Positions 19,101 through 27,824 of a stretch of DNA of 64,000 nucleotides are shown one piece after another. The stretch's first letter is position 1; every line of letters begins with the position of its first letter. This stretch comes from Sphingobacteriaceae bacterium (GTDB taxonomy: Bacteria; Bacteroidota; Bacteroidia; B-17B0; Aurantibacillaceae), in contig CANKBS010000004.1 in assembly GCA_947480015.1 (NCBI GenBank), positions 161,747-225,746 of the forward strand, given 5' to 3'. The notes under the pieces were generated by a model. The model worked only from the letters and a program-made list of their open reading frames with translations. It did not search any database and was not told the DNA's origin. Made by a program: the position numbers and the translations under genes.

Positions 19101-19555
19101 TGTTGATACCTGATACCTATGTGAGTTCTTTAACCGAGCGTTTGTTATTGTACCGTGAACTGGATAACATTACCAAAGAAGAAGATTTGAAACGCTTTGA
19201 AGGTAGCTTACGTGATCGATTCGGGCCATTGCCTTCGGAAGCCATTGAGTTAATTAACGTGGTGCGCTTGCGCTGGAAGGCCATGAAATTAGGTTTTGAA
19301 AAACTCACCCTGAAGAATAAAAAAATGCTGGCTTACTTTTTAAACAAACAACAAAGTGAGTATTTTTCGAGTCCGATGTTTCAGGCCAGTTTAATGTATG
19401 CTCAAAAGTACCCGAATCTTTGTACCTTGAAAGAACAAAACAATAAGTTATATTTAACCATTGAAGATGTGGATTCGGTAAAACGTTCATCAGATGTGTT
19501 GAGCCAGATTGAAGACCTGATACAATTTCCGGAAGTAGCTCCCAATGAAAACTAG
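16169..19555 (+). CDS. mfd: Transcription-repair coupling factor
   Basis: The 1128-residue protein has the full Mfd layout. It starts with an N-terminal UvrB-like region (for example RGGIIDIYSFANEFPYRIELFGDDVE). A CarD-like RNA-polymerase-interaction domain follows at about 425-485 (GDYVTHIDHGIGRFAGL), then an SF2/RecG-like translocase with Walker A GDVGFGKTE at about 585 and DEEQ at about 684, the TATPIPRT motif III and HQMRGRVGRS motif VI. The TRCF C-terminal domain comes last. Mfd removes RNA polymerase stalled at lesions and recruits UvrA. A TAATTTTG word at 16154-16161 could be the -7 element and would give an almost leaderless message. The 3' end overlaps the next gene by 11 bases. Confidence 0.97.
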   Translation: MLLKKSVEGIFDSKLQLLNLAQNHWFQGLNGSSLSFLIQSVFLQNKKNILIVASDKEKAAYLLNDLDALLEGHKVLFFPESYKQPYQIEKTTNANIQERAEVLNLLSKESFKGLVVTYPQALSEKVTLKKQLHQNTLLIKKGEKLSIDFISEFLISFNFEHVDFVFEPGQFSIRGGIIDIYSFANEFPYRIELFGDDVEAIKTFDPASQLSTANFDFVTVIPNINSSLFTEDRAMLLNYFEGSDTILFFEDLQFAFDIFDKKLQSAQKAFDNYPGEIKQLHPEKLFSDAEELKTAIKFYCCIEYGNSAILTSNKISFNQKPQPSFHKNFDLLITNLKENKSKGYHNYFLTDNTKQAARLISIFNDLLVKEHRTFESLIDYLPINIHEGFIDEDLKIAVYTDHQIFERYHRFKLKELKYKSAEAFTIKELLTLNPGDYVTHIDHGIGRFAGLHKLNINGKEQESVKLLFKDNDALYVSIHSLHRISKFSGKEGQVPRIDKLGSTTWQTLKNKTKRNVKELAYDLIKLYAERKSKPGHSFPKDNYLQHELEASFIYEDTPDQVKVTKDVKRDMEKANPMDRLVCGDVGFGKTEIAIRAAFKAVCDSKQVAVLVPTTILAYQHYKTFKDRLADLPCNVDYVNRFRSAKDQKEILAKLEEGKIDIIIGTHKLVSKSVKFKDIGLLIIDEEQKFGVGIKDKLKTFKSTVDTLTLTATPIPRTLQFSLMGARDLSVISTPPPNRYPVQTELHTFSEELIRDAVSYELNRGGQVFFVHNKVQNIAEIAGIIQRLVPDARIAIGHGQMPGEKLEDVMLGFMEGDYDVLVATTIIESGLDISNANTILINDAQNFGLSDLHQMRGRVGRSNKKAFCYLLAPSQIMLTSEARKRLKAIVDFSDLGSGFQIAMRDLDIRGAGNLLGGEQSGFINDMGFDTYMKILNEAIEELKEEDWYKDIVDESEVTDKSIFSRQFVKDTVVDTDLQLLIPDTYVSSLTERLLLYRELDNITKEEDLKRFEGSLRDRFGPLPSEAIELINVVRLRWKAMKLGFEKLTLKNKKMLAYFLNKQQSEYFSSPMFQASLMYAQKYPNLCTLKEQNNKLYLTIEDVDSVKRSSDVLSQIEDLIQFPEVAPNEN

Positions 19556-20519
19556 ATCAAGATCCATAGTGATACTCACCATTTTGTTCGGATACATTCT
19601 GCTTCAATTTTTATGGTGGGAAGTGTTGCTGGTAAAACAAAACGGCAGCATTATTAACGAAAAACAAAAACTCACTGAACTCAGTTCCACCAACGCCGCG
19701 CAGTTACAGCTCGATATTGAATCTTTGCATCATAAAAAAACCATGCAAACCATTATGATTGTGAGTGAAGGCACGGTTTTTTTATTGTTGTTACTGTTTG
19801 GTATTTATAAAGTGAAACAATCCATCGATAAGGAAAATGAATTAAATAATCAGCAAAAGAATTTTTTCCTAAGCATCACCCACGAATTAAAAACCCCCAT
19901 TGCCGCTACCAAGCTGCAATTACAGACCCTTCAGAAACAAAAACTCAATGAGGCGAAACAACAGGAATTAATTTCGAATGCCTTACTCGAAACCGAACGT
20001 TTAAATACACTCATCGACAATGTGCTTTTTGTTAGCCGTTTAGAGACCGATGAATTTATTTTTAAGAAAGAAAAAATGAACCTGAGTGAAACAACTCGTG
20101 CTTTGGTTAATCGGTATTATAAAATCAACATTGAAAAAGGTGAACTGCGTTTATCTCTGGAAGACCTTCTGTATGCGGAAATAGATCATCATGCTTTTCC
20201 TTCTATTGTCACAAATTTGATCGACAATGCCATAAAATATTCCGGACAAAAAAAAGACATAGAGCTTTGCCTCTTTAAAGAAAAGGAACAAGTGGTGTTA
20301 CGGGTAAAAGATCAGGGTTGTGGTATTTCGGAGGCAGACAAGGAAAAAGTATTTAATAAATTTTTCAGAGCCGGTAATGAAGAAACCCGTCGCTCTAAGG
20401 GCACAGGTTTGGGTTTGTACATCGTTAATTACATTGTAAAAAAACACCAAGCTAAACTCTCCTTAAAAAACAATCAGCCACAGGGCAGTATTTTTGAAAT
20501 TCGTTTTGATGCGGCTTAA
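19545..20519 (+). CDS. Sensor histidine kinase (two membrane segments)
   Basis: The 324-residue inner-membrane kinase has membrane helices at about 10-29 and 68-88, separated by a short periplasmic loop of about 40 residues. The phospho-acceptor His113 is in SITHELKTP, followed by the HATPase boxes DNAIKYS (N), DQGCGISE (G1), FNKFFRAGN (F) and KGTGLGLYIV (G2). No response regulator lies next to it; the nearest complete one is at 54989. The gene overlaps mfd by 11 bases and the following substrate-binding-protein gene by 26 bases, so it is embedded in a translationally coupled operon with an ABC importer. Sensing of the imported compound is possible but inferred from position only. Confidence 0.93.
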   Translation: MKTRSRSIVILTILFGYILLQFLWWEVLLVKQNGSIINEKQKLTELSSTNAAQLQLDIESLHHKKTMQTIMIVSEGTVFLLLLLFGIYKVKQSIDKENELNNQQKNFFLSITHELKTPIAATKLQLQTLQKQKLNEAKQQELISNALLETERLNTLIDNVLFVSRLETDEFIFKKEKMNLSETTRALVNRYYKINIEKGELRLSLEDLLYAEIDHHAFPSIVTNLIDNAIKYSGQKKDIELCLFKEKEQVVLRVKDQGCGISEADKEKVFNKFFRAGNEETRRSKGTGLGLYIVNYIVKKHQAKLSLKNNQPQGSIFEIRFDAA

Positions 20520-21660
20520 TACTATCATAGGGGTATGCTTTTTTATTTGGACTGTATCCTGCACGCAGTCGACTAAGAAGAAGGAAGTGATTTTTGCTGA
20601 ATCAAACAGTCCAAGTAACATTCAATACGCCAAACGTTTTTCTATTGCTAAACAAGGACCATTTACTTTGGTTTATTTATTTGGTAATCGTGCCAATACC
20701 GATACTACGGCAGCTTTTGTGTTGTATCACGATTCAAGCGGACTGGTTCAGTTTCCACGAAAAATCCAACGCATAAAAATTCCCTGTAAAAAAGTAGCAG
20801 CATTAAGTAGTATTTATGCGAACATGCTTTCTGAATTGGGAGCTCTTAATGCTTTGGCGGCGATTGATAATTTTGATTATGTGAACAATGCGGCCATTGC
20901 TGCTAAATACCATCAGGGCAAATTAAAAGAACTCGCAAAAATGCCGCAAATAGATTTAGAGCAGAGTATTGTTTTAAATCCTGACATCATTTTTACTTTT
21001 GGTATGGGCGAAGGCGAAAAAGATTTGGATAAAAAACTTGTTCAGACGAACATATCGGTGGCCATTATAGTGGATCACTTGGAACAAAGTCCACTGGCCC
21101 GTGCCGAGTGGATCAAATTTTTTGCAGCCTTTGTGGATAAGGAAAGCCGGGCCGACTCGCTATTTTCGGACTTGAAAAAAAATTATCTCGAATTAAAAGA
21201 GTTGGCTTCAAAAACTAAAAATGCCCCCACGGTTTTTAGTGAAATCAAGTACAGCGATTCCTGGTATGTGCCGGGAGGTAAAAGTTATATGGCGCAATTA
21301 TTAAAAGATGCCGGCGCCGATTATTTATGGAAAGACGATCTTCAGTTTGGTAGTTTACCCTTAAGTTTTGAGCAGGTTTACAGCAAAGCCAAAAATGCCG
21401 ATTTCTGGATCAACCCTTCGAGTATTAAAACCAAAAAAGAGTTGTTAAGCTTTGAAAGTCGTTATGCGCAGTTTAAGGCTTTTAAAACAGGGAACATTTA
21501 CAACAATAACAAAGTATGCAATAACAAGGGTTACAGCACCTACTGGGAAAGCGGGATTTTGCATCCAAATAGAATTTTAAGCGACCTAATTCATATCTTT
21601 CATCCCGAATTAAAAACAACTAGTAAAAGCGACCTGAATTATTACCAGCAAATAAATTAA
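20494..21660 (+). CDS. Lipoprotein substrate-binding protein of an iron-complex/cobalamin-type ABC importer
   Basis: The 388-residue protein has a lipoprotein signal ending in TVSC (Cys23 from the first ATG; a second ATG at 20509 is equally plausible). The fold is that of class III FecB/BtuF binding proteins: KKVAALSSIYANMLSELGALNALAAIDNFDYV and VLNPDIIFTFGMGEGE are typical, with the second lobe at VPGGKSYMAQLLKDAGADYLW. It overlaps the kinase gene upstream and is followed without a gap by the permease and ATPase genes. Ligand may be a siderophore, haem or a corrinoid; the sequence does not decide this. Confidence 0.9.
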   Translation: MKFVLMRLNTIIGVCFFIWTVSCTQSTKKKEVIFAESNSPSNIQYAKRFSIAKQGPFTLVYLFGNRANTDTTAAFVLYHDSSGLVQFPRKIQRIKIPCKKVAALSSIYANMLSELGALNALAAIDNFDYVNNAAIAAKYHQGKLKELAKMPQIDLEQSIVLNPDIIFTFGMGEGEKDLDKKLVQTNISVAIIVDHLEQSPLARAEWIKFFAAFVDKESRADSLFSDLKKNYLELKELASKTKNAPTVFSEIKYSDSWYVPGGKSYMAQLLKDAGADYLWKDDLQFGSLPLSFEQVYSKAKNADFWINPSSIKTKKELLSFESRYAQFKAFKTGNIYNNNKVCNNKGYSTYWESGILHPNRILSDLIHIFHPELKTTSKSDLNYYQQIN

Positions 21661-22647
21661 TTGAATTCAAAAACCGCCATAAAATTTTCAGTCCTGTTAC
21701 TGCTCTTTGTGCTTTCATGCGCCCTAAGTTTATTATTTGGTGGAAGCGAAACCATGCATTTAAGTGACATAACAAGTCAGGATTTTATTTTCTGGCAAAT
21801 TCGTTTTCCTAAAACCATTACCGCCATTATAGCCGGTTCGGCTTTGGCAGCGGCCGGATTAATTTTACAGATCATTTTCCGGAATCCTTTAGCCGGTCCT
21901 TATGTATTAGGCATCAGTTCGGGCGCATCACTTATGGTGGCTCTCAGCATCCTAGCAGGCAATAGTTTTCATGTGTTCTCCGATTTTTTTATCGGCAAAA
22001 GTTTTATTGTGGTCTCGGCAATAAGCGGTAGTTTTTTGGTCACTCTGCTCATTTTACTCATTTCTAAAAAAGTAAATAGCAACGTGATATTACTGCTTAT
22101 CGGATTAATGTTCTCGCAGATTTGTGGAGCCATACAAACCGCCTTGGAATATTTTTCTGACCCTAATAGCTTAAAAAGTTTTGTGATTTGGGGCATGGGT
22201 TCCTTGGCGAATACCACCAACAAAGACCTGTTATTGTTTGTTCCGCTCGCAGTGCTTTGTCTGGCTTCTTTACTTTTTTTTATCAAACCCATCAACGCTT
22301 TATTGCTGGGACAAAACTATGCGCAAAATATTGGGATTAATTTTAAACAAAGTCGGTTTTATCTCATTTTGATTTCTTCGGTGCTCACCGGTTTAACCAC
22401 TGCCTTTTGCGGACCAATAGCCTTTGTTGGCATTGCTGTTCCTATTTTATCGCGTATGATTTTTAAAACTTCCAAACAACAAATTCATTTGCTTTCTACA
22501 GTTTTATTGGGAAGTACGATTTTATTGTTTGCCGATGCTTTGTGTAATTCTTTGTTATTACAAGTGTCTTTGCCCATTAATATGATCACGACCTTTATTG
22601 GAGCGCCATTAGTAATTTATTTAATGTTTAAAAATAAACACTGGTAA
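21661..22647 (+). CDS. FecCD/BtuC-family ABC transporter permease
   Basis: The 328-residue polytopic protein has about ten helices with the FecCD family hallmarks: IRFPKTITAIIAGSALAAAGLILQIIFRNPLAGPYVLGISSGASL and GPIAFVGIAVPILSRMIF, which ends in the loop contacting the ATPase. (These are quoted as family landmarks and lie at about residues 45-90 and 250-270.) No in-frame ATG lies upstream, so the TTG directly after the previous stop is the likely start. It forms the membrane channel of the importer with the flanking binding protein and ATPase. Confidence 0.93.
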   Translation: MNSKTAIKFSVLLLLFVLSCALSLLFGGSETMHLSDITSQDFIFWQIRFPKTITAIIAGSALAAAGLILQIIFRNPLAGPYVLGISSGASLMVALSILAGNSFHVFSDFFIGKSFIVVSAISGSFLVTLLILLISKKVNSNVILLLIGLMFSQICGAIQTALEYFSDPNSLKSFVIWGMGSLANTTNKDLLLFVPLAVLCLASLLFFIKPINALLLGQNYAQNIGINFKQSRFYLILISSVLTGLTTAFCGPIAFVGIAVPILSRMIFKTSKQQIHLLSTVLLGSTILLFADALCNSLLLQVSLPINMITTFIGAPLVIYLMFKNKHW

Positions 22648-23391
22648 ATGAAGGGGGAAGCCATGATATCAATTAAAAATGCCAGACTGGGTTATAAAAA
22701 ATCAGGTGCAGAGATAAGCGTTTTAAAAAACATTGGACTTGATTTTTATGCCGGGGATGTGATAGGGATTGTTGGTTTAAATGGGGTTGGAAAATCGACA
22801 TTACTTAAAACCCTTTGTGGTTTATTGCCCCCATTGGACGGTGAGGTGCGCATTGAAGGAGAATTGATGACGCAAATCGCTTTAAGTGAACTGGCAAAAA
22901 AAGTCGCCATAGTGCTCACCGAAAAAATAGGCGGCTTTAATTTAACCACATTCGACGTGGTGGCTGCCGGACAAATGCCCTATACCAATTCATTTAATCG
23001 TTTAGAAAAAAAACATAAAGAGATCATTAAGGCAGCTATTGAAGTATGTGGCTTAAAAGAACACCAGTTTAAGTTAATAAATGAACTCAGCGACGGGCTT
23101 TTTCAAAAGACCATCATTGCTAAAGCATTGGCCCAACAAACCCCTATCTTATTGCTCGACGAGCCTTCGGCATTTTTAGATTATGCTTCTAAACACGACC
23201 TTTTTTTATTATTGAAAAAGCTTGCTATAAAAGAGAACAAGTGTGTGTTAGTAAGCTCGCACGATCTGGATTTGCTTTTAAAATACTGCAGCAAACTGCT
23301 GGTAATAGAAGAAAAATTGGCGCATTTGATTTCTGTTGATGAGGCTAAAACCGATGCGGCATTTTTACGAATAGGCGGCGGATTTATCTGA
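22648..23391 (+). CDS. ABC transporter ATP-binding protein (FecE/BtuD type)
   Basis: The 247-residue ATPase has Walker A GLNGVGKST (43-51), Walker B ILLLDEP (167-173) and an H-loop in SSHDLD. The signature motif is unusual: LSDGL (147-151) instead of LSGGQ, with FQK in place of the usual QRV/QRL. A second ATG at 22663 could be the start. It follows the permease without a gap and is the last gene of the mfd-kinase-importer run; about 100 non-coding bases separate it from the SET gene. It should energise uptake through the preceding permease. Confidence 0.92.
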   Translation: MKGEAMISIKNARLGYKKSGAEISVLKNIGLDFYAGDVIGIVGLNGVGKSTLLKTLCGLLPPLDGEVRIEGELMTQIALSELAKKVAIVLTEKIGGFNLTTFDVVAAGQMPYTNSFNRLEKKHKEIIKAAIEVCGLKEHQFKLINELSDGLFQKTIIAKALAQQTPILLLDEPSAFLDYASKHDLFLLLKKLAIKENKCVLVSSHDLDLLLKYCSKLLVIEEKLAHLISVDEAKTDAAFLRIGGGFI

Positions 23392-23493
23392 GATAAAAAT
23401 CTTAAAATTCTCTAAATCCCACTATTCCAAACTTACCAACAATCATAAAAATTTTAATTTTGTAAGCAATTAAAATATATTTTTGTCGCCGTT

Positions 23494-23919
23494 ATGACAT
23501 TAGTAGTAAAAAACTCGCAGTTACCAAAAGCCGGGAAAGGCTTATTCACAAAAAAACCAATTAAAAAATCAGATAAAATTATTGAGTATCTGGGTGAAAT
23601 TATCGATTGGAAAGAATATGAAAAACGTGTTCTGGAAGATAAGGATGGCTATTTATTTTTTATCAATAAAAAAATCTGTATCGACGCCTTTTCAACACCC
23701 GAACACATGGCCCGTTATGCCAATGATGCGGCAGGTTTGAGTCGTGTAAAGGGATTAAAAAATAACGCATCTTATAAAGTATTTAATAAAAGCCGTTGTT
23801 ACATTATTGCCGAACGCGATATAGAAAAGGGCGAAGAAATATTTGTGAATTACACTAAAGAATATTGGGATTGTATTCGTTATAACATCAAAAACAATTT
23901 ATACAAAACAAAGAAGTAA
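23494..23919 (+). CDS. SET-domain protein (putative protein-lysine methyltransferase)
   Basis: The 141-residue protein is essentially a bare SET domain. It shows AGKGLFTKKPIKKSD and IEYLGE at the start, RYANDAAG in the place of the NHS/C motif, then NNASYKV, and ERDIEKGEEIFVNYTKEYW, where the catalytic-site tyrosine lies. These residues bind S-adenosylmethionine and the target lysine. There is no pre-SET or post-SET zinc region. The target is unknown. A TATTTTTG word at 23478-23485, 9 bases before the ATG, could be a -7 promoter element with a short spacer to TTG at 23460. Neighbours (ABC ATPase, pth) give no functional hint. Confidence 0.85.
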   Translation: MTLVVKNSQLPKAGKGLFTKKPIKKSDKIIEYLGEIIDWKEYEKRVLEDKDGYLFFINKKICIDAFSTPEHMARYANDAAGLSRVKGLKNNASYKVFNKSRCYIIAERDIEKGEEIFVNYTKEYWDCIRYNIKNNLYKTKK

Positions 23920-23987
23920 TTCTTTTTAGTAGTAAGATTTTTTTGATCTTTATGGGAGTGTTTTTGAAGCCTTCGGGATTTTAGATC

Positions 23988-24554
23988 ATGGGTAAATTTT
24001 TGATAGTTGGTTTGGGTAACATTGGCGCCGAATACGCCGACACCCGTCATAACATTGGCTTTAAAATAGCCGACCAATTAGTGCGTGACCTCAATGGCAG
24101 TTTTACCTCGGGGCGTTATGCCGATGTGGCCGAATGTAAATTCAAAGGCAAACAATTGGTGGTGATAAAACCAAACACTTTCATGAATTTAAGTGGAAAG
24201 GCTGTAAACTATTGGTTGCAGGCCGAGAAGATTGATCGAGAAAACATGCTAGTGCTTGTAGATGAATTGGCCTTACCTTTTGGAAAAATCCGCATTGGTC
24301 CGAAAGGGAGCGATGGAGGACATAACGGCTTAAAAAGCATTCAAGAAACGTTAATCACAAACAGTTACCCACGTTTACGATTTGGGATCAGCAATGAATT
24401 TAATAAGGGCTCACAGGTAAACTACGTGTTGGGCGAATGGAACGAAGAGGAATTAAAAACACTCCCCGAACGCATTAAAATAGCCGCTGATGGCGTGAAA
24501 TCCTTTGCTTTTATAGGACTACAGCGCTGCATGAACGAGTTTAACAACCGTTAG
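23988..24554 (+). CDS. pth: Peptidyl-tRNA hydrolase
   Basis: The 188-residue protein opens with FLIVGLGNIGAEYADTRHNIGF, holding the catalytic Asn11 and His21. It has the FMNLSG segment, VLVDELALPFGKIRI with the catalytic Asp, and the GSDGGHNGLKSI loop. The length matches bacterial Pth (about 190). The enzyme releases peptides from prematurely dissociated peptidyl-tRNA and is essential in most bacteria. The gene lies 64 bases upstream of the DNA polymerase III delta' gene on the same strand. Confidence 0.96.
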   Translation: MGKFLIVGLGNIGAEYADTRHNIGFKIADQLVRDLNGSFTSGRYADVAECKFKGKQLVVIKPNTFMNLSGKAVNYWLQAEKIDRENMLVLVDELALPFGKIRIGPKGSDGGHNGLKSIQETLITNSYPRLRFGISNEFNKGSQVNYVLGEWNEEELKTLPERIKIAADGVKSFAFIGLQRCMNEFNNR

Positions 24555-24618
24555 CGCCGGAAAATTAGTACAGGAATCGGTTCTTTTTTTAACCTCGCTT
24601 TTAGATTACCTTAGCAAG

Positions 24619-25740
24619 ATGCAATACAAAGCCATAATCGGACAAACGGAAGCAAAGGCTCGTCTCATAAAGATGGTGAATGAGAATCGCGTGCCTCATG
24701 CTTTGATGTTCAGTGGACGCGAAGGTTGTGGTAATTTACCTGCTGCTTTGGCATTTGCCCAGCATTTGTATTGCACCGCCAAAACTGTTGATGGGCCTTG
24801 CGGAGAATGTAATTCCTGTAGAAAAGTTTCTAAATTAATTCATCCCGATTTGCATTTGGTATTTCCCATTGCAAAAAGCAAGGAAGTTAAAAGCAGTAAC
24901 GATTTATTAATTGAATTCAGAGAGGCCTTTTTACAAAAGCCATATTTAACTTTAAATGATTGGTTTAAAGAGATTACGGCCGACAACAAACAACCCATCA
25001 TTCCGGTTGAAGAAGCCAATGATATTTTACGTAAATTAAGTTACACCAGTTTTGAAGGTTCTTACAAAATCATGATTATTTGGCAGCCCGAGAAAATGAA
25101 TGCGGAGTCGGCCAATAAATTATTAAAGATTCTTGAAGAGCCGCCGGAACAAACTATTTTTATTTTAGTTTGTGATCATCCCGATCAGTTATTAGCTACT
25201 ATTTTATCGCGGGTTCAACAAATACCTTTTTACGATTGCAGTGCTCCGGAAATAGAAGAAGCTTTGATTGATTTGTTTCAAGTGAATAAAGACATTGCGC
25301 AACAAACTGCTATTATGGCCAATGGCAATTTTGCGGAGGCTCTGTTATTACTAACGCATAACGAGGATTCGGTTTCTTTTCTCAATAATTTTCAAACCTT
25401 CATGCGTTTGGCCTTAAAATTTGATTGCAATAAGGCCTTGGCCTGGATAGATGAAAATGCAACCAGTGGCAGGGAAAAACAAAAACAATTTCTTCAGTAT
25501 GCCCTTGAGGTTTTTCGTGACTGTTTAATGTTTAATTATGGTGATAAAAGTTTGATTCGTTTGAGTGGCAGTGAACGCGCTTTTTTAGAAAAGTTTGCAC
25601 CCTTTGTAAATCAAAAAAACTACGAGCGTTTGGTTGAGGAATTCAACAATAATTATTATTACATTGAGCGTAACGCTAACCCTAAAATACTGTTCATGGA
25701 TTTGATTCTAAAGACCAACGAGTTGATCAACATGAAGTAA
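24619..25740 (+). CDS. holB: DNA polymerase III delta' subunit (clamp loader)
   Basis: The 373-residue AAA+ protein has IIGQTEAKARL and VPHALMFSGREGCGN at the start, where the P-loop lysine is missing (GREGCGN), as is usual for the non-ATPase delta' subunit. A zinc-type cysteine set follows (CTAKTVDGPCGECNSC), then AESANKLLKILEEPPEQT and the sensor-1 region FILVCDHPDQLLATILSRVQ. These are typical of HolB. It opens the clamp loader ring together with delta and tau/gamma. It is the last gene of the plus-strand block. Confidence 0.95.
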   Translation: MQYKAIIGQTEAKARLIKMVNENRVPHALMFSGREGCGNLPAALAFAQHLYCTAKTVDGPCGECNSCRKVSKLIHPDLHLVFPIAKSKEVKSSNDLLIEFREAFLQKPYLTLNDWFKEITADNKQPIIPVEEANDILRKLSYTSFEGSYKIMIIWQPEKMNAESANKLLKILEEPPEQTIFILVCDHPDQLLATILSRVQQIPFYDCSAPEIEEALIDLFQVNKDIAQQTAIMANGNFAEALLLLTHNEDSVSFLNNFQTFMRLALKFDCNKALAWIDENATSGREKQKQFLQYALEVFRDCLMFNYGDKSLIRLSGSERAFLEKFAPFVNQKNYERLVEEFNNNYYYIERNANPKILFMDLILKTNELINMK

Positions 25741-25756
25741 ATTAAACCTAAGTCAT

Positions 25757-25788
25757 AAAAAAAGAGCTGCAGTTTGGGCTGCAACTCT
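25757..25788 (-). terminator. Intrinsic terminator after the first PKD-repeat gene
   Basis: On the minus strand a 10-bp stem (AGAGTTGCAG / CTGCAGCTCT, one G-U pair) with a 6-base loop is followed by seven T residues. It lies between the convergent holB and PKD genes. Confidence 0.8.
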
Positions 25789-25815
25789 ATTTGTATAAGT
25801 ATCAGAAAACCCCGA

Positions 25816-27756
25816 TTACTTATTGATCATTATTTTTCGGGTAAACGTTCTATCGCCAATACTTATGTTTACGAAATAAACACCATTTGGAAGCTCCGTT
25901 AACTGAAGGTCTTTCACAAATAATCCATTAGCGCTTTCACCTTTTGTTTCATAAACTGCTTTACCAAGTAAGTCGCAAACGCTTAACTTAATTGCACCGG
26001 CATTTAAACCGGTCATGTTAATTTTAAATTCACCCTTATTAGGATTAGGAAATACCGAGAAGTTGGCATTATTCGCACTTGTATTTTTAATACCGGTGAG
26101 TAATTCATCTTCGCTGATCACATTTACTTGCACCATTGTACCACTTCCTTCTGTTCCACGGTAGATAGAATAAGACGAACATGAGGTTGCCACAGCGCCG
26201 CAGTTAACGGTTACCGTTAAACAAATGGTATAAGTTCCGGCAGAGCTATAACTGTGACTGGTAAATAAGGTGTTGCTGTTTGAGGCATCACCCCAAGACC
26301 AACTTGCATTGGCAATGTTAGCGGTTGCGGCAGGAATAGCATACCAAAGTTGAGGTGTTAAGCTTGGCACTAAAGTAAAATTAGCATTAGCCACACACGT
26401 ATTAGAGGTAACCGTAATAACTTGTGAGATGGTATCTGAACAGGCTGGGACTAAAGAAGCATTGCTGACTGTTAACGTTACTGTGTAAGTGCCATTTGGA
26501 TAAGTGTGTGTTGGATTAACACCAAACCCATTAGGTGTGGTGCCAAATTGCCAGATATAATAAGTGCTTGGAACTGTACCGGTGGTGGTGCTATAGAAAT
26601 TAACCAGTCCGTTAGCGCCAAGTGAATAGGTGAAGCCGGCATTTAAGATGCAATATGAACTTACAACCACTACAGCTGTTTTGGTGCCTGAACAAGAAAT
26701 AGTGCCATTGTTGTTAGCGACCATGCTAACAGTATAGGTTCCGTTGGCAGAATAGGTATGCGCCGTTGAAGCTGTGTTAGAATTTGAATTATCACCAAAA
26801 TTATAGGTGTAGGTTGTACTGCCTGTGGTGCCGGTACTTGTATTATTAAAATTAACTAAACCGTTTGATCCTTGAGAATAGGTGAAATTTGTGTTGAGGT
26901 TGCAGGTAGCCGAAGTCACCGTGATGACCTGAGAAATAGAATCCTTGCAAGTGGGATTAATAGAACTACTTGAAACTACCAGCATAGCGGTATACGTGCC
27001 ATTTACATAAGCATGGCTGCTTGGATTTCCGTTGGCACTTGTATTGTCTCCAAAACGCCATTTGTAAAACGTAGAGCCATTAGTGCCTGTTGATGTACTT
27101 GTAAAATTCACCAACCCATTTGCGCCTAATACAAAAGTATAGTTTGCAAGTAAGTTACAGTAGCTATTCACCACCACAACTGCTGTTTTGGTGCTTACGC
27201 AAGAAGACGTAAAATTATTATTGGCAACCAAGCTAACCGTATAAGAACCATTTGCCGAAAAGGTATGGGGAGCCGCTGCCGATGTACCAGTAGTATTATC
27301 ACCGTAGTTCCAAGCGTAAGTAACACCACTAACCGTTCCTGTTGATGAATTTGTAAAATTAACCAAACCATTTGCCCCTTGCGATGCACTGAAGTTAGCG
27401 TTGATGTTACAGGTTGGTGTGCTGGCATTACTAATTGTAATGGAATAAGTCACCTGATTTGAACAAGTCGGAGCCGTACTAATTACAAATAAGGTTACTA
27501 TATACGTGCCATTGGCCGTATAATTAGTTGAGGTCGTAACCATATTAATGCCATTTACATTGACACCGTTACCAAATCCCCAATAGTAATTAGTTGTTAC
27601 CGAACTCACGCCGGTGGAGGTGCTGGTAAATGTTACGTTGCCATTCGCATTAAGACTGTAAATAAAGTTAGGCGAACATTGTGCTTGACTTTGTTGGGCA
27701 AAGAACATCAGTCCGAGTACCGTTAACAATTTAAAATAAGTAGAAATTTTTTTCAT
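25816..27756 (-). CDS. PKD-repeat T9SS adhesin-like protein
   Basis: The 646-residue protein has a signal peptide of about 26 residues ending in QSQAQ. Six PKD-like units of about 85-90 residues follow, each opening with a cysteine and FTYSLGANGLVNF-type strands and ending in TYTVT strands. The protein ends with a T9SS type A domain (FSVFPNPNKG ... RKIMINK). The last PKD unit and the GTEGSG linker before the sorting domain are closely matched in the next gene, so the two are paralogues. It should be displayed on the surface or released, and may bind polysaccharide or other cells. It lies downstream of the sigma/anti-sigma/PKD-lipoprotein operon on the same strand. Confidence 0.88.
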   Translation of the reverse strand: MKKISTYFKLLTVLGLMFFAQQSQAQCSPNFIYSLNANGNVTFTSTSTGVSSVTTNYYWGFGNGVNVNGINMVTTSTNYTANGTYIVTLFVISTAPTCSNQVTYSITISNASTPTCNINANFSASQGANGLVNFTNSSTGTVSGVTYAWNYGDNTTGTSAAAPHTFSANGSYTVSLVANNNFTSSCVSTKTAVVVVNSYCNLLANYTFVLGANGLVNFTSTSTGTNGSTFYKWRFGDNTSANGNPSSHAYVNGTYTAMLVVSSSSINPTCKDSISQVITVTSATCNLNTNFTYSQGSNGLVNFNNTSTGTTGSTTYTYNFGDNSNSNTASTAHTYSANGTYTVSMVANNNGTISCSGTKTAVVVVSSYCILNAGFTYSLGANGLVNFYSTTTGTVPSTYYIWQFGTTPNGFGVNPTHTYPNGTYTVTLTVSNASLVPACSDTISQVITVTSNTCVANANFTLVPSLTPQLWYAIPAATANIANASWSWGDASNSNTLFTSHSYSSAGTYTICLTVTVNCGAVATSCSSYSIYRGTEGSGTMVQVNVISEDELLTGIKNTSANNANFSVFPNPNKGEFKINMTGLNAGAIKLSVCDLLGKAVYETKGESANGLFVKDLQLTELPNGVYFVNISIGDRTFTRKIMINK

Positions 27757-27824
27757 GGTTGTTAAATAAGTTGCGCTTACTCTTTTTTGGGATTTTCAGC
27801 AAGTTCCCATCCTATTAGTACCAT

